Origin: Thermoplasmata archaeon
Lineage (GTDB): Archaea > Thermoplasmatota > Thermoplasmata > Lutacidiplasmatales > UBA184
DNA length: 62,041 bases
NCBI GenBank assembly: GCA_030038095.1
Contig: JASHPK010000031.1
Coordinates: 1 to 62,041 of the forward strand
Direction: 5' to 3'
In this document: piece by piece, positions 41,723-51,183 of the stretch
Layout: every line of letters begins with the position of its first letter
How positions within the stretch are numbered: the stretch's first letter is position 1
Position numbers and translations under genes: made by a program
Notes under the pieces: generated by a model
Database searches by the model: none
What the model saw: only the letters and a program-made list of their open reading frames with translations
What the model was told of the DNA's origin: nothing

Positions 41723-44455
41723 TCACCGGGCGAACCGGTGGCTCATCACGTACGGGAGCACGCCGCCCGCCCGATAGTAGTCGAGCTCGGTCGCGGAGTT
41801 CAGCCGGCAGCTCGCCGCGAACTCGCAGGTCGTCCCGTCGTCGCGCGTGGCCATCCCCTCGATGCGGGCGCCCGGCGCGAGGTCTCTGCCGCCCGCGACG
41901 CGGAGCGAATAGGCCTCCGCACCGGTGAGGCCGAGCGACTTCCACCCCTGCCCTGCCGGGAACTGGAGCGGGAGCACCCCCATCTCGACCAGATTGGTGC
42001 GGTGGATGCGTTCGTAGCTTTCGGCGATGACCGCGCCGACCCCGAGCAGGCGAGGGCCCTTCGCCGCCCAGTCGCGCGAAGAGCCCTGACCGTAGTTCTT
42101 TCCGGCGAGGACCAGGAGCGGAGTCCCCTCCGCCCGGTAGCGCTCCGACGCCTCGAAGACCGTGAGGAGGTCGCCGGTCGGCTGGTGGACCGTGAACCCG
42201 CCCTCCTTGCCCCGGGCCAACGCATTCTTCAGCCGGACGTTCGCGAAGGTGCCCCGGATCATCACCTCGTGGTGGCCCCGCCGGGTACCGTAGGTGTTGA
42301 ACTCCGCGACCGACACGCCGTGCGCGATGAGATACCGTCCGCTCGCCGAGTCCGCCGGGATCTCCCCCGCCGGGGAGATGTGGTCGGTCGAGACGCGGTC
42401 GCCGAGCACGACCAGCGCCCGGGCGCCCGAGACGAGGACGCCGGATTTCGGGAGGAGCGGCGCCGGAAGCTCGAGGTATGGGGCCTCGGCGAGATACGTG
42501 GAGGACGCGTCCCACGGATACCGCGCTCCGGGGGGCGTCGCGAGCGACTCCCAGTGCGCGTCCCCCACCTCGATCGCGCTGTACTTAGTCCGGAACATGC
42601 CCGGGTCGAGGCTCGAGCCCACGAGGCCCGCGATCTCCTCGGGCTTCGGCCAGAGGTCCCGCAGGTACACGGGTCCGCCGTCGGCCCGGTGGCCGAGCGG
42701 CTCGGTCGTCAGGTCGATGTCGATGCGGCCGGCGAGCGCGTAGGCGACCACGAGCATCGGCGACGCGAGGTAGTTTGCCCGCACCTGGTTGTGGATCCGG
42801 GCCTCGAAGTTGCGGTTCCCGCTCAGCACCGCGGCGACGTAGAGGTCGTTCGACTCTACGGCTAGTGCCACCTCGGGCGGGAGGGGGCCCGAGTTCCCGA
42901 TGCAGGTGGTGCAGCCGTAGCCCACCAGCTCGAACCCGAGCGCGTCGAGCGGGTCGAGGAGGCCCGCCTTTTCGAGGTAGGCGGTGACGACCTTGGACCC
43001 GGGCGCGAGCGACGTTTTCACGTGCCCCGGCACGCGCAGGCCGAGCTCCCGGGCCCGACGGGCGATGAGGCCGGCGCCGACCATCACGGAGGGGTTCGAC
43101 GTGTTGGTGCAGCTCGTGATCGCCGCGATGACGATGGAACCATCGGTCACGGGGGAGGCCGACCGGTCGGCCGCCGCTCCGGCCGGTACTGCCGGCGCCG
43201 GGCGGCCTTTGCGATACTCGGCGAGCGCGCGCCGGAACGATGTGGGGGCCTGTTCGAGCGGGACGCTCTCGTCCGGATTCCTTGGGCCGGAGACCGTCGG
43301 GACCACCGAGCCGAGATCGATCGGGAGGAGGTCGTCGTAGTCGATCGAACCCGGCGCGGGACTCCCCCACCATCCCTGCGCGCGGGCGTACGCTTCGACG
43401 CGGGCGATGAGCTTCGAGTCGCGCCCCGTCCCTTGGAGGTAGGCGATCGTCGACTCGTCGATCGGGAACAGAGCGCTCGTCGCCCCGTACTCCGGACACA
43501 TGTTCGAGACGGTCGCCCGGTCGGGCACGGAGAGTCGCGCGACCCCCGGTCCAAAGAACTCCACGAACTTGTCGACGACGCCCTTCTCGCGGAGGCGGCG
43601 GGTCACGGTGAGCACAAGGTCCGTCGCGGTCGCGCCCGCCGGCAACGTGCCGGAGAGTTCGACCCCCACCACTTCGGGGCGGGGCAGGAAGTACGGTTCG
43701 CCGAGCATCACCGCCTCCGCCTCGATCCCCCCGACCCCCCAGCCGAGGACCGACACCCCGTTGACCATCGTAGTGTGGGAGTCGGTCCCGATGAGCGTGT
43801 CCGGGAACGCGACCGTAGCGCCGTCCGTCCCTCGCTCGGCCACCACGCTCGCGAGATGCTCGAGATTCACCTGGTGGCAGATGCCGTTGCCCGGCGGCAC
43901 GATGCGCACGTTCTGATAGGCGTCCCGCGCCCATCGGAGGAAGCGGTACCGTTCCCCGTTCCTCTCGTACTCCCGGTCCAGGTTGATCCCGAGCGATCGG
44001 GGGGTGCCGTAGCTGTCGACCTGCACCGAATGGTCGACGATGAGGTCCACCGGAACGACTGGGTTGATCCGCCCGGGGGCGACCCCGTGGGCCGCGCCGG
44101 CGTCGCGCAGCGTGGACAGGTCGACCACCACGGGGATTCCCGTGAAGTCCTGAAGGAGCACCCGCTCCGGATAGAAGGCCAATTCGGCTCCTTCCTCGAC
44201 CGGCGTACCGTTCGCGAGGGCGCGGACGTCCTCGATCCCGGTCTTCGCTGGATCGAAGTGGCGGACGATGTTCTCGAGCAGGACCCGGACGGTCCGCGGG
44301 CGACGGGCGAGACGACCCGCCTCGATGCCGGGGACGCGTTCGACGCGGAAGATCGTGAGGGTTTCGTCCCCGAGGCGTAACGTATCGGCCGCCCCAAGGG
44401 GGTCGCTCGGACTCATACGCCGCCCAGCCCGCTCGCGCTCTTGGGCGTTGTGCAT
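41723..44455 (-). CDS. acnA: aconitate hydratase (AcnA/IRP type)
   Basis: [4Fe-4S] enzyme that isomerises citrate to isocitrate in the TCA cycle. The 910-residue product matches AcnA length. The cluster ligands are in AITSCTNTSNPSVM and YGCTTCIGNSGPL. The N-terminal part has LLQDFTGIPVVVDLSTLRDA and the swivel domain has GARALVVLGDRVSTDHISPA and GKNYGQGSSRDWAAKGP. ATG 44455 or ATG 44416 may start it. Together with icd it supplies two consecutive TCA-cycle steps. Confidence 0.95.
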   Translation of the reverse strand: MHNAQERERAGRRMSPSDPLGAADTLRLGDETLTIFRVERVPGIEAGRLARRPRTVRVLLENIVRHFDPAKTGIEDVRALANGTPVEEGAELAFYPERVLLQDFTGIPVVVDLSTLRDAGAAHGVAPGRINPVVPVDLIVDHSVQVDSYGTPRSLGINLDREYERNGERYRFLRWARDAYQNVRIVPPGNGICHQVNLEHLASVVAERGTDGATVAFPDTLIGTDSHTTMVNGVSVLGWGVGGIEAEAVMLGEPYFLPRPEVVGVELSGTLPAGATATDLVLTVTRRLREKGVVDKFVEFFGPGVARLSVPDRATVSNMCPEYGATSALFPIDESTIAYLQGTGRDSKLIARVEAYARAQGWWGSPAPGSIDYDDLLPIDLGSVVPTVSGPRNPDESVPLEQAPTSFRRALAEYRKGRPAPAVPAGAAADRSASPVTDGSIVIAAITSCTNTSNPSVMVGAGLIARRARELGLRVPGHVKTSLAPGSKVVTAYLEKAGLLDPLDALGFELVGYGCTTCIGNSGPLPPEVALAVESNDLYVAAVLSGNRNFEARIHNQVRANYLASPMLVVAYALAGRIDIDLTTEPLGHRADGGPVYLRDLWPKPEEIAGLVGSSLDPGMFRTKYSAIEVGDAHWESLATPPGARYPWDASSTYLAEAPYLELPAPLLPKSGVLVSGARALVVLGDRVSTDHISPAGEIPADSASGRYLIAHGVSVAEFNTYGTRRGHHEVMIRGTFANVRLKNALARGKEGGFTVHQPTGDLLTVFEASERYRAEGTPLLVLAGKNYGQGSSRDWAAKGPRLLGVGAVIAESYERIHRTNLVEMGVLPLQFPAGQGWKSLGLTGAEAYSLRVAGGRDLAPGARIEGMATRDDGTTCEFAASCRLNSATELDYYRAGGVLPYVMSHRFAR

Positions 44456-44523
44456 CGGACCCGCGGCCGATCCGGGCCGAGGGCGGGCAACGCTAAGTCC
44501 CGCGGACCGTCCACCGGCCCGCT

Positions 44524-45015
44524 GTGTCGGCCGACCTCGACGCGCTGATCCTTGGGATCCACATCACGGGGGCCGCGATCTGGGTCGGCGGCGTCGTAGC
44601 CCTCGGCACGATGACCGTGGCGTTGCGGGGGGCCCCCTTCGACGACCCGCGGATCCGATCCCTCGCGATCGCGCGCCTCGCCCGCCCGCTGGCCCGCCTG
44701 ATGTGGCCGGCGCTCATCGTCACGATCCTCACGGGACTCTACAACGCGAGCTGGTATCTCCCGAGCGGGGTCCCGCTCCTCGCGTCGCCCCAAGGGATGC
44801 TTCTCGTGACCAAGGCCGGCCTCGTCGCGTTCGTTGTGGTGGTCGGGGGGCTGCACACGTTCGTGGTCGGCCCGCGCATTCGCCACCGGATCGAGGCGGG
44901 CGATCCCGACTCGGCGCTCACCCATATGCGGGGCTGGAACGCCGCCCTCGGGGCCGCGACCCTCGTGGGGAGCGTCGGGATCCTCTTCCTCGCGGCGGCC
45001 CTTCCGTTCGCCTAG
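44524..45015 (+). CDS. CopD-like membrane protein
   Basis: A 163-residue protein with four predicted helices resembling the CopD copper-resistance or DUF2269-type family. Conserved-looking histidines occur in GIHITGAAIWVGG and GGLHTFVVGPRIRHR and could bind haem or copper. The GTG start lies about 31 bp after CGCTAAGT (44491-44498), a weak box shared with acnA. Its stop overlaps the convergent thiQ stop. Role uncertain. Confidence 0.65.
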   Translation: MSADLDALILGIHITGAAIWVGGVVALGTMTVALRGAPFDDPRIRSLAIARLARPLARLMWPALIVTILTGLYNASWYLPSGVPLLASPQGMLLVTKAGLVAFVVVVGGLHTFVVGPRIRHRIEAGDPDSALTHMRGWNAALGAATLVGSVGILFLAAALPFA

Positions 45016-46016
45016 TCGCGGCCCCGGTCCGCAGACGATCCGGCCGGTTCGAGAGAGACCCGGACCGAACGGTTCCAGCGCACTCCCACTCGGGCCCCCG
45101 GCGGAGGGCCGGTCGAGGCCGAGGCCGAACGGATCTCGAGCCGCTCCCCCGAATCGGTCCGCAGCACCAGGAGATGCTCGCGACCGGTCGTCCCTTCCGC
45201 GAGCACCAGCCCCTCGACGCGGGCGGACCCGGTCCCGACGATCTCGAGGTCCTCGGGGCGGACGGCCTCGAGGTGTCCCCCCGCCTCGAGCACGTTGTAG
45301 CCCAGGAAACGGGCGACCCGCTCGGTCCGGGGCGCCCGGAAGATCTCACCGGGCGGGCCGACCGCCTCGAGACGGCCGTCGAACAGGAGGGCCACCCGGT
45401 CCCCGAGGAAGAGGCCTTCCTCCCGATCGTGGGTGACGTGGATCGCGGCGATCCCGAGGGAGCGGAGCACCTCGCGGAACTCCGATCGGAGCTCGGCCTT
45501 CAGCTCGACGTCAATCGAAGCGAACGGCTCGTCGAGGAGGATGAGCCTCGGCTCGGCGGCGAGGGTCCGCGCGAGCGCGACGCGCTGGCGCTCCCCGCCC
45601 GAGAGCTGATCCGGCCGCCGGTCCTCGAACCCTTCGAGGTGCAGCAGGCGCACGAGCCGCGCGACCTCCTCCTCGGTCTCGCGCCGCGGGCGCCGCTGGA
45701 GCAATGGGGCGTAGGCGATGTTCTCGACGACCGTCCGGTGGGGGAAGAGGGCCGGGTCCTGGAACATCAACCCGATCCCCCGGCGGTGCGGGGGGACGCC
45801 CACCACCTCCCGACCCTCCAGCCGGATCGATCCGGCGACCGGCCGCTCGAGGCCGACCAGGCATCGGAGGAGCGTCGTCTTGCCGCTGCCGTTCGGCCCG
45901 AGGAGGACGAGCATCTCCTCGCGCTGGAGCGAGAACGAGATCTCGTGGAGCACCGGCATCCCTTCCCACGCGGCGGAGAGCCCGCGGACCTCGAGCACGG
46001 CGCTAGAGCTCGACAC
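45012..46016 (-). CDS. thiQ: thiamine ABC transporter ATP-binding protein
   Basis: ATPase that powers ThiBPQ uptake. The 334-residue protein has Walker A GPNGSGKT (40-47), signature LSGGERQRVALARTL, Walker B LILLDEPFASID and the H-loop VTHDREEG. The C-terminal about 100 residues form a TOBE-like regulatory domain, longer than in enterobacterial ThiQ. Sequence alone could also suit an iron or sulfate importer; the TPP riboswitch ahead of the operon points to thiamine. GTG start; overlaps thiP by 14 bp. Confidence 0.85.
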   Translation of the reverse strand: MSSSSAVLEVRGLSAAWEGMPVLHEISFSLQREEMLVLLGPNGSGKTTLLRCLVGLERPVAGSIRLEGREVVGVPPHRRGIGLMFQDPALFPHRTVVENIAYAPLLQRRPRRETEEEVARLVRLLHLEGFEDRRPDQLSGGERQRVALARTLAAEPRLILLDEPFASIDVELKAELRSEFREVLRSLGIAAIHVTHDREEGLFLGDRVALLFDGRLEAVGPPGEIFRAPRTERVARFLGYNVLEAGGHLEAVRPEDLEIVGTGSARVEGLVLAEGTTGREHLLVLRTDSGERLEIRSASASTGPPPGARVGVRWNRSVRVSLEPAGSSADRGRD

Positions 46017-47631
46017 GTCGACCCCCGAACGAGATGGCCGCGAAGACCGCGAGGCTGAGCAGGAGCAGGAGCCCCGCGGCGGCGTCCGCCTCCGGGAAGA
46101 GGCGGACGGAGGTGAGCGCGTACAGCGCGACCGGCAGGGTCGTCAGCGCGGGGGGAACGAGGAAGTTCGTCGCCGTGAACTCCCCGAGGCCGAAGGCGAA
46201 GGCGAAGAGGCCCACGGTGATGAGACCGTCCCGCACGCGCGGCAGGTCGGCGTCGAGGAAGGCGCCGAAGGCGCTCGCCCCGAGGGCGCGAGCGGCGTCC
46301 CGGGCGGCGGGGGAGAGACCGGCGAGCGGAATCTCGAGACTCTGAAGCGCGAAGGGGAGCGCGAGGATCGCCTGACTCGCGATCACGAGCGACCAGACCC
46401 CCGAGACCCCGCCGAGGACCGGCTCCCAGAACGAGGCGAGCGCGAACGCAAGGACGACCGGGGACAGGAGCAGGGGCACGAACAGCAGGAGCCCGAGGGT
46501 GACGGCCCGGTCGGGCCGGCGCACGATGGCGAAGCCGCTCGCGACCCCGAGCAGGATCGCGATGAGCGAGGCGACCACGGCGAAGAACATCGTGTTGCCG
46601 AGCGCGCCTACCGCCGAGACGCCGAGGTGGGCGGTCGTCGTCGGCGAGAAGAGGGCCGTCCAGGCCGCGCCCGCCCCATGCCCTCCGTACGGCTCGAACG
46701 TGCGGTCGAGGACCGCGGCGAGCAGTGCGGCCTCCGCCGCCAGCACGAGGCCCGTCTCGATCGCGAGGCCCCAGCCGATCGGCGAGCGTCGGGAGAGCGG
46801 ACGGAGGGTGGGCGCGCGACGCCCGGGGTTGGACCTGAGGCGGCTCACGAGGGTGAGGTAGACCGCGGTCGGGAGCACGAGCAACAGGACCATCGCGAGG
46901 GCGAGGAGGGCCGCCGCGTTCGGCTCGAGGTACGTCTGGTCGAGCGCGTAGACCTGGGCCTCGAGGGTGTAGCATCGCGCGCCGGCCCCGCACAGCAGGA
47001 GCGGAGGCGCGAAGGAGAGCGCCGAGAACAGGAACGTGAGCAGGCCCCCGGCCGCCGCCCCGAGCGCGGTCGGTCCGGCCCAGACGTCCCGATAGGCCCG
47101 CCACGGCGAGCCGCCCAGGGTCGCGACCGTCTCCTCGAGCTCGACGGAGGCGCTCTCGCAGCCGGTGGCGGTGAGCAGGATCACGATCGGGACGTTGAAG
47201 AACAAGTTCGCGGCGATGATCGCGGGGATTCCGCTCCCGAAGAACGCGGTCGCGGGGAGCCACCCCGAGACGACCCCCCCGGTCCCGAACAGGTCGAGGA
47301 CCCCGAGCACGACCACCAGGCTCGGGAGGAGGAACGGGACCAGGAGGACCGAACGGACGACCGACCGGCCGGGCCAGGCGTACCGCCCGACGAAGAGGCC
47401 CGCGGGATATCCGAGCGCGACCGCGAACGCCGCGGAGAGCCCGCCTTGCTCGAGCGAGTTGTCGAGCGACCGCGCATTGCGGGTGGCGGTGACGACCGAA
47501 ACGAATCCCGAATACCCTCCCGACTTCACGAGCGCATCGGCGAAGAGCAGGGCGACCGGGACGAGCGCGAATAGGGCGACGAACGCCACCACCGGGACGA
47601 GGAAGGCGGTCCCCTCGTTCTTCGCGCTCAA
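46003..47631 (-). CDS. thiP: thiamine ABC transporter permease
   Basis: Fused double permease of about 542 residues, as in ThiP: two halves of about six helices, each with a binding-protein-dependent transport loop (ELEETVATLGGSPWRAYRDV in the first half; SPAARDAARALGASAFGAFL in the second). These loops contact ThiQ. The start is TTG 47631, which overlaps the thiB stop as TTGA; a longer frame would run into thiB. Confidence 0.85.
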   Translation of the reverse strand: MSAKNEGTAFLVPVVAFVALFALVPVALLFADALVKSGGYSGFVSVVTATRNARSLDNSLEQGGLSAAFAVALGYPAGLFVGRYAWPGRSVVRSVLLVPFLLPSLVVVLGVLDLFGTGGVVSGWLPATAFFGSGIPAIIAANLFFNVPIVILLTATGCESASVELEETVATLGGSPWRAYRDVWAGPTALGAAAGGLLTFLFSALSFAPPLLLCGAGARCYTLEAQVYALDQTYLEPNAAALLALAMVLLLVLPTAVYLTLVSRLRSNPGRRAPTLRPLSRRSPIGWGLAIETGLVLAAEAALLAAVLDRTFEPYGGHGAGAAWTALFSPTTTAHLGVSAVGALGNTMFFAVVASLIAILLGVASGFAIVRRPDRAVTLGLLLFVPLLLSPVVLAFALASFWEPVLGGVSGVWSLVIASQAILALPFALQSLEIPLAGLSPAARDAARALGASAFGAFLDADLPRVRDGLITVGLFAFAFGLGEFTATNFLVPPALTTLPVALYALTSVRLFPEADAAAGLLLLLSLAVFAAISFGGRRVEL

Positions 47632-48818
47632 GCGCCCCCTCCGGCGAGGGTCTGCCAGGTGTCGAGCCAACCGCCCGGCCCGGTGAGGTCGCTCGCGAGC
47701 GCAGCGGGGGTCGTCGCGTTGTTCAGGGCCTCCACCGACGCCGGGGGGATGTTCGCGTCGAAGACCGCGGGCAACGCCACCGAGGCGTTCGCGGGGTACT
47801 CCCATTCATTGGTCGGGAGGTACGCCTGGACCTCCCCGCTCAAGAGCCAGTCCTCGAGGTCCTCGGCGAGGCCCACGTGGCGCGAGCCCGCCACCACCCC
47901 CACGCCGTAGATCGTGCGCCAGCCGTAGGCCGTCCCGTTCCACCACGACACGGTCGAGTTGAACGCCCCGGCCTCGCCGTTCGCCACGGCGTACGAGGGG
48001 TCCGTCGAGTAGCTCACGACGAGCTCGTTCGACCCCGGAGGCGTCCCGAACTCGCCGAACGCCGTGCCCCAGTCGAGCTGCGGGTTCGGATGGGGCTCGG
48101 AGAAGAACTGCTGCCAGAACCCCTGCCAGTTCTCGTGGAGGACGGTGGAGTAGTACTCCACCTCCCAGGCGAGGAACTCCTCTCCCGTGATGTCGTAGAC
48201 CGGGTTCTCGGTGACGAGCTGCCGGGCCCAGCTCGCGTTCTCGACGAACTCGGGCAGGGTCGCCTCGGCCACGGCCCCTAGCGTGGCGTTGGAGAACGCG
48301 CTCGTGTAGTCGATCGCGAGGAAGCCGTACTCGTACGGTACCGCGCCGTGGTCGGGGCTGAGCTCGCTGACGAGCCAGGGCGGGACCGACGCGAGCTCGG
48401 GCGGCGCGTACGGGAGGAGGAGGCCGAGCGACTCGGCTTGTGGGGTCGTGATCTCGTCGAGCCCGATCACGAGGTCCGCGGCCGGCAGGCCATAGGCCGT
48501 CGGTGTCTCGAGCGCGCTGACGAGGTTCACTGAAGGGCAGACGAGCTCGACGCGCACCCCGTGCGCGGCGTCGAACTGCCCGAGGAGCGTGGAGAGGTTC
48601 GCGGCGCCCGCCCCGCAGTTGCCTCCGAAGAAGCTCGAGTAGGTGTAAACGACGAGCGTCGTCCCCTTCGAAGCCGCGCCGCTCGCGTAGTACTCGTAGA
48701 CGCCGAACCCGGCAACGACGACCACGAGGGCGATCGCGATCGCGATCAACCCCCGGCCGAGGCGCCCGGGCCGGCGAAGCCGGCGGGACCCGGAGGAGGC
48801 GGGGTCGGCCCGGGTCAT
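47628..48818 (-). CDS. thiB: thiamine-binding protein of the ABC transporter
   Basis: Substrate-binding protein, 396 residues, anchored by one N-terminal helix (about residues 23-45) instead of a lipobox. The mature part begins [14 protein letters not shown], matching the YTYDSF start of ThiB/TbpA, and ends with [11 protein letters not shown], like LPTTMWMYP in Thi[12 protein letters not shown] and [12 protein letters not shown] are also consistent. It follows a TPP riboswitch. The ATG at 48818 directly abuts GCGGAGGGG, whose pairing is part of the switch. Confidence 0.87.
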   Translation of the reverse strand: MTRADPASSGSRRLRRPGRLGRGLIAIAIALVVVVAGFGVYEYYASGAASKGTTLVVYTYSSFFGGNCGAGAANLSTLLGQFDAAHGVRVELVCPSVNLVSALETPTAYGLPAADLVIGLDEITTPQAESLGLLLPYAPPELASVPPWLVSELSPDHGAVPYEYGFLAIDYTSAFSNATLGAVAEATLPEFVENASWARQLVTENPVYDITGEEFLAWEVEYYSTVLHENWQGFWQQFFSEPHPNPQLDWGTAFGEFGTPPGSNELVVSYSTDPSYAVANGEAGAFNSTVSWWNGTAYGWRTIYGVGVVAGSRHVGLAEDLEDWLLSGEVQAYLPTNEWEYPANASVALPAVFDANIPPASVEALNNATTPAALASDLTGPGGWLDTWQTLAGGGA

Positions 48819-48857
48819 CCCCTCCGCAGGCCGGCGGAGAGTCGCCCTATGTTCCGC
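48819..48857 (-). promoter_or_regulatory. expression platform of the thiB riboswitch
   Basis: CTCTCCGC (48841-48834) can pair over 8 bp with GCGGAGGG (48827-48820), hiding the ribosome-binding sequence next to the ATG. GCGGA (48857-48853) can instead pair with TCCGC and free it. The same GCGGA can extend P1 of the aptamer (CCG with CGG). This predicts translation off with TPP and on without. Confidence 0.6.
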
Positions 48858-48860
48858 ATC

Positions 48861-48949
48861 GCAGTCCCTTCGCGGGCATTATCCCGTGCAGGTTCGTGGG
48901 GTCGACGAGGTCCCCCTCGTCCTCTCAGCCGGTTCCCAGCTCCCCCTGC
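48861..48949 (-). ncRNA. TPP riboswitch (THI element)
   Basis: On the minus strand, P1 is closed by GCAG/CTGC. The thi-box sequence follows in order: GGGGGAGC, GGCTGAGAGG, a short variable hairpin GACGAGG-GGGACCTCGTC, then ACCCC-ACGAACCTG, CGGGATAATGCCCG and CGAAGGGA. The CTGAGA, GAACCTG, GGATAATGCC and AAGGGA parts are the invariant aptamer core. Transcription is predicted to start near 48950, exactly at its 5' end. Confidence 0.9.
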
Positions 48950-48970
48950 GCCGGTGGAGAGGACGGGAAG

Positions 48971-48979
48971 GGATTTACC
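48971..48979 (-). promoter_or_regulatory. thiBPQ TATA box
   Basis: AAGGTAAAT on the minus strand lies about 25 bp before the 5' end of the riboswitch P1 stem, fixing the likely transcription start. Confidence 0.6.
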
Positions 48980-49000
48980 TTCATGCAGGCGCTGCCGCGC

Positions 49001-49008
49001 CCTCTTAT
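49001..49008 (+). promoter_or_regulatory. pdxS TATA box
   Basis: TCTTATAC lies about 36 bp before the pdxS ATG, predicting a leader of about 10 nt. The thiB and pdxS promoters are back to back within 30 bp. Confidence 0.55.
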
Positions 49009-49040
49009 ACGGCTCCCGCTCCTTACTGAGGCGGCAGCCC

Positions 49041-49985
49041 ATGTCGGACCCGATCGAGAAGCTCCGCTTCGGGACGGAGCTCGTCAAGCGCGGATTTGCC
49101 CGGATGCAGCAGGGCGGCGTGATCATGGACGTCACCACGGCCGAGCAGGCCGCGATCGCGGAGGAAGCGGGCGCGGTGGCGGTGATGGCCCTCGAGCGAG
49201 TTCCCGCCGACATCCGGGCCGCGGGGGGCGTCGCGCGGATGGCCGATCCCGCCAAGGTCCGCGAGATCAAGGAGCGCGTCTCGATCCCCGTGATGGCGAA
49301 ATGCCGGATCGGCCACACCGCGGAGGCCCGGATCCTCGAGGCGCTCGCGGTGGACATGATCGACGAGTCGGAGGTCCTCACCCCCGCGGACCCGTTCCGC
49401 CACGTCGACAAGAAGGCGTTCAAGGTTCCGTTCGTCTGCGGCGCCCGCAACCTCGGGGAGGCCCTCCGGCGCATCGAGGAGGGCGCGGCGATGATCCGGA
49501 CGAAGGGGGAGGCGGGCACGGGCAATGTCGTCGAGGCGGTCCGCCACATCCGCCAGATCTCGAGCGAGATCGCCGAGGTCGTGAAGCTCCCGAAGAAGGA
49601 CCTCTCGGACTGGGCGAAGCACGAGCACGTCTCGGAGGCGATCCTCGGCGAGGTCCGGTCCCTGAAGCGGCTGCCCGTCGTCAACTTCGCCGCCGGGGGA
49701 ATCGCGACGCCCGCCGACGCCGCGCTCTGCCGGCTCCTCGGAGTGGACGGCCTCTTCGTCGGCAGCGGGATCTTCAAGTCCCAGCATCCGATGAAGGTCG
49801 CCCGCGCGATCGTCGAGGCGTCGCTGCACTACGACGAGCCGGAAGTGCTCGCCCGCGTCTCGACCGGGCTCGGGGAGGCGATGAAGGGGATCGAGATCCC
49901 GTCGATCCCGGCCGAGTCCCTCCTCCAGACTCGCGAATCCTCGGACGGCGCCCGCGCCAACCCCCGCGGGGCCACGGAGGCCTGA
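49041..49985 (+). CDS. pdxS: pyridoxal 5'-phosphate synthase subunit PdxS
   Basis: Makes pyridoxal 5'-phosphate from ribose 5-phosphate, glyceraldehyde 3-phosphate and ammonia supplied by PdxT. The 314-residue protein has [37 protein letters not shown], the catalytic-Lys segment [12 protein letters not shown], and [17 protein letters not shown] with [12 protein letters not shown]. PdxT is not in this window. The C-terminal about 20 residues are a variable tail. Confidence 0.95.
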   Translation: MSDPIEKLRFGTELVKRGFARMQQGGVIMDVTTAEQAAIAEEAGAVAVMALERVPADIRAAGGVARMADPAKVREIKERVSIPVMAKCRIGHTAEARILEALAVDMIDESEVLTPADPFRHVDKKAFKVPFVCGARNLGEALRRIEEGAAMIRTKGEAGTGNVVEAVRHIRQISSEIAEVVKLPKKDLSDWAKHEHVSEAILGEVRSLKRLPVVNFAAGGIATPADAALCRLLGVDGLFVGSGIFKSQHPMKVARAIVEASLHYDEPEVLARVSTGLGEAMKGIEIPSIPAESLLQTRESSDGARANPRGATEA

Positions 49986-50046
49986 CACCCTCCCCCGGGA
50001 CCGCCTCGGGCGGAGGTTGTAAGAACCAACGGTCGGTAAGCCGCTC

Positions 50047-51183
50047 GTGCGGATCGTCCAGGTCTCGCCGTTCTACTGGCCGCACGCGGGCGGGGTCGAG
50101 TCCCACGTCCGGAGCCTTGCCCGCGAGTTCGCCGCCGAAGGCCACGAGGTCACGGTCGTCACCTCCCGCTACTCGCGCCAGCTCCCCGCCGAGGAGTCGA
50201 TGGAGGGATACCGGATCCTCCGGACCCGATCGCTCGGCGTCCTCTTCCGCACGCCCATCGACTACGGCACGGCGAAGACCATCCGCTCGCTGCGACCGGA
50301 CGTCGTTCACGTGCACTACCCTCCTCCCCTCACGGCGTACTTCACCGCGCGAGCGCTGCGCCGTCACCGCGACGTGCCGATCTGCCTCACCTACCACTGC
50401 GACCTGTTCCTCGACGGAATCCTCGGCCGCGTCACCGCGAGCCTCTACCAGCACGTGTTCGTCCCTTCCATCCTCGACCGGGCCGACCGGATCATCGTGC
50501 ACACCCGCAGCTACGGGAGCACCTCGGTGATGCTGCGGGGCCGCGAGCTCTCCGTGATCCCGTCCGTCGTCGACCTCGAGCGTTTCCGGCCGGGCCTCGA
50601 CGCGCACACTCTGCGCACCGACCTCGGGCTCGACGGAAAGCGGATCCTCGCCTTCACGGGCCGGCTGGTCCCCCACAAGGGGGTCGATGTGATCCTCGAA
50701 GCGCTCACCCAGCTCCCGAAGGACGTCGTGCTGATCGTGATCGGGGCGGGCCCGCGGCTCCCCAGCCTCGTCGGTCAGGCCCGGCGCCTCGGCTTAGGCG
50801 ACCGGGTCCGATTCTGCGCGCGGGTCTCCGACGAGGACCTCCCGAGGTACCTCGCGCTCGCGAACGTCTTCGTCTTCCCGAGCCAGAACCGGCTCGAGGG
50901 GTTCGGCCTCGCGGTCGCGGAGGCGATGGCGGCCGGCCTCCCCGTCGTCACCGCCGACATGCCCGGTGTCCGCGAGGTGATCGAGCCGGGCCGGGAGGGC
51001 CTCCTCACCGAGCCGCTGATCGCGGGCGATCTCGCGAAGAAGGTCGAGACGCTGATCGACGACCCGACCCTCGCGCGGGCGATGGGCGCAGCGGGGCGAC
51101 AGCGCGCGGAGGAGCGCTACGGTCTATCGACCGTCGCCCAGCAGCTCATCCGCCTGTACGAAGGCCTGCACGCAACTGGTTGA
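50047..51183 (+). CDS. GT4-family glycosyltransferase
   Basis: GT-B fold retaining glycosyltransferase, 378 residues, related to PIG-A/PimA-like enzymes. The N-terminus has VSPFYWPHAGGVESHVRSL and the C-terminal donor site has FTGRLVPHKGVDVILEAL then EGFGLAVAEAMAAGLPVV with the E-x7-E motif. It could make a glycolipid such as an archaeal phosphatidylinositol sugar, but the substrate is unknown. The GTG start has TTGTAAG about 30 bp upstream. The last 38 bp overlap pyrF antisense. Confidence 0.85.
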   Translation: MRIVQVSPFYWPHAGGVESHVRSLAREFAAEGHEVTVVTSRYSRQLPAEESMEGYRILRTRSLGVLFRTPIDYGTAKTIRSLRPDVVHVHYPPPLTAYFTARALRRHRDVPICLTYHCDLFLDGILGRVTASLYQHVFVPSILDRADRIIVHTRSYGSTSVMLRGRELSVIPSVVDLERFRPGLDAHTLRTDLGLDGKRILAFTGRLVPHKGVDVILEALTQLPKDVVLIVIGAGPRLPSLVGQARRLGLGDRVRFCARVSDEDLPRYLALANVFVFPSQNRLEGFGLAVAEAMAAGLPVVTADMPGVREVIEPGREGLLTEPLIAGDLAKKVETLIDDPTLARAMGAAGRQRAEERYGLSTVAQQLIRLYEGLHATG

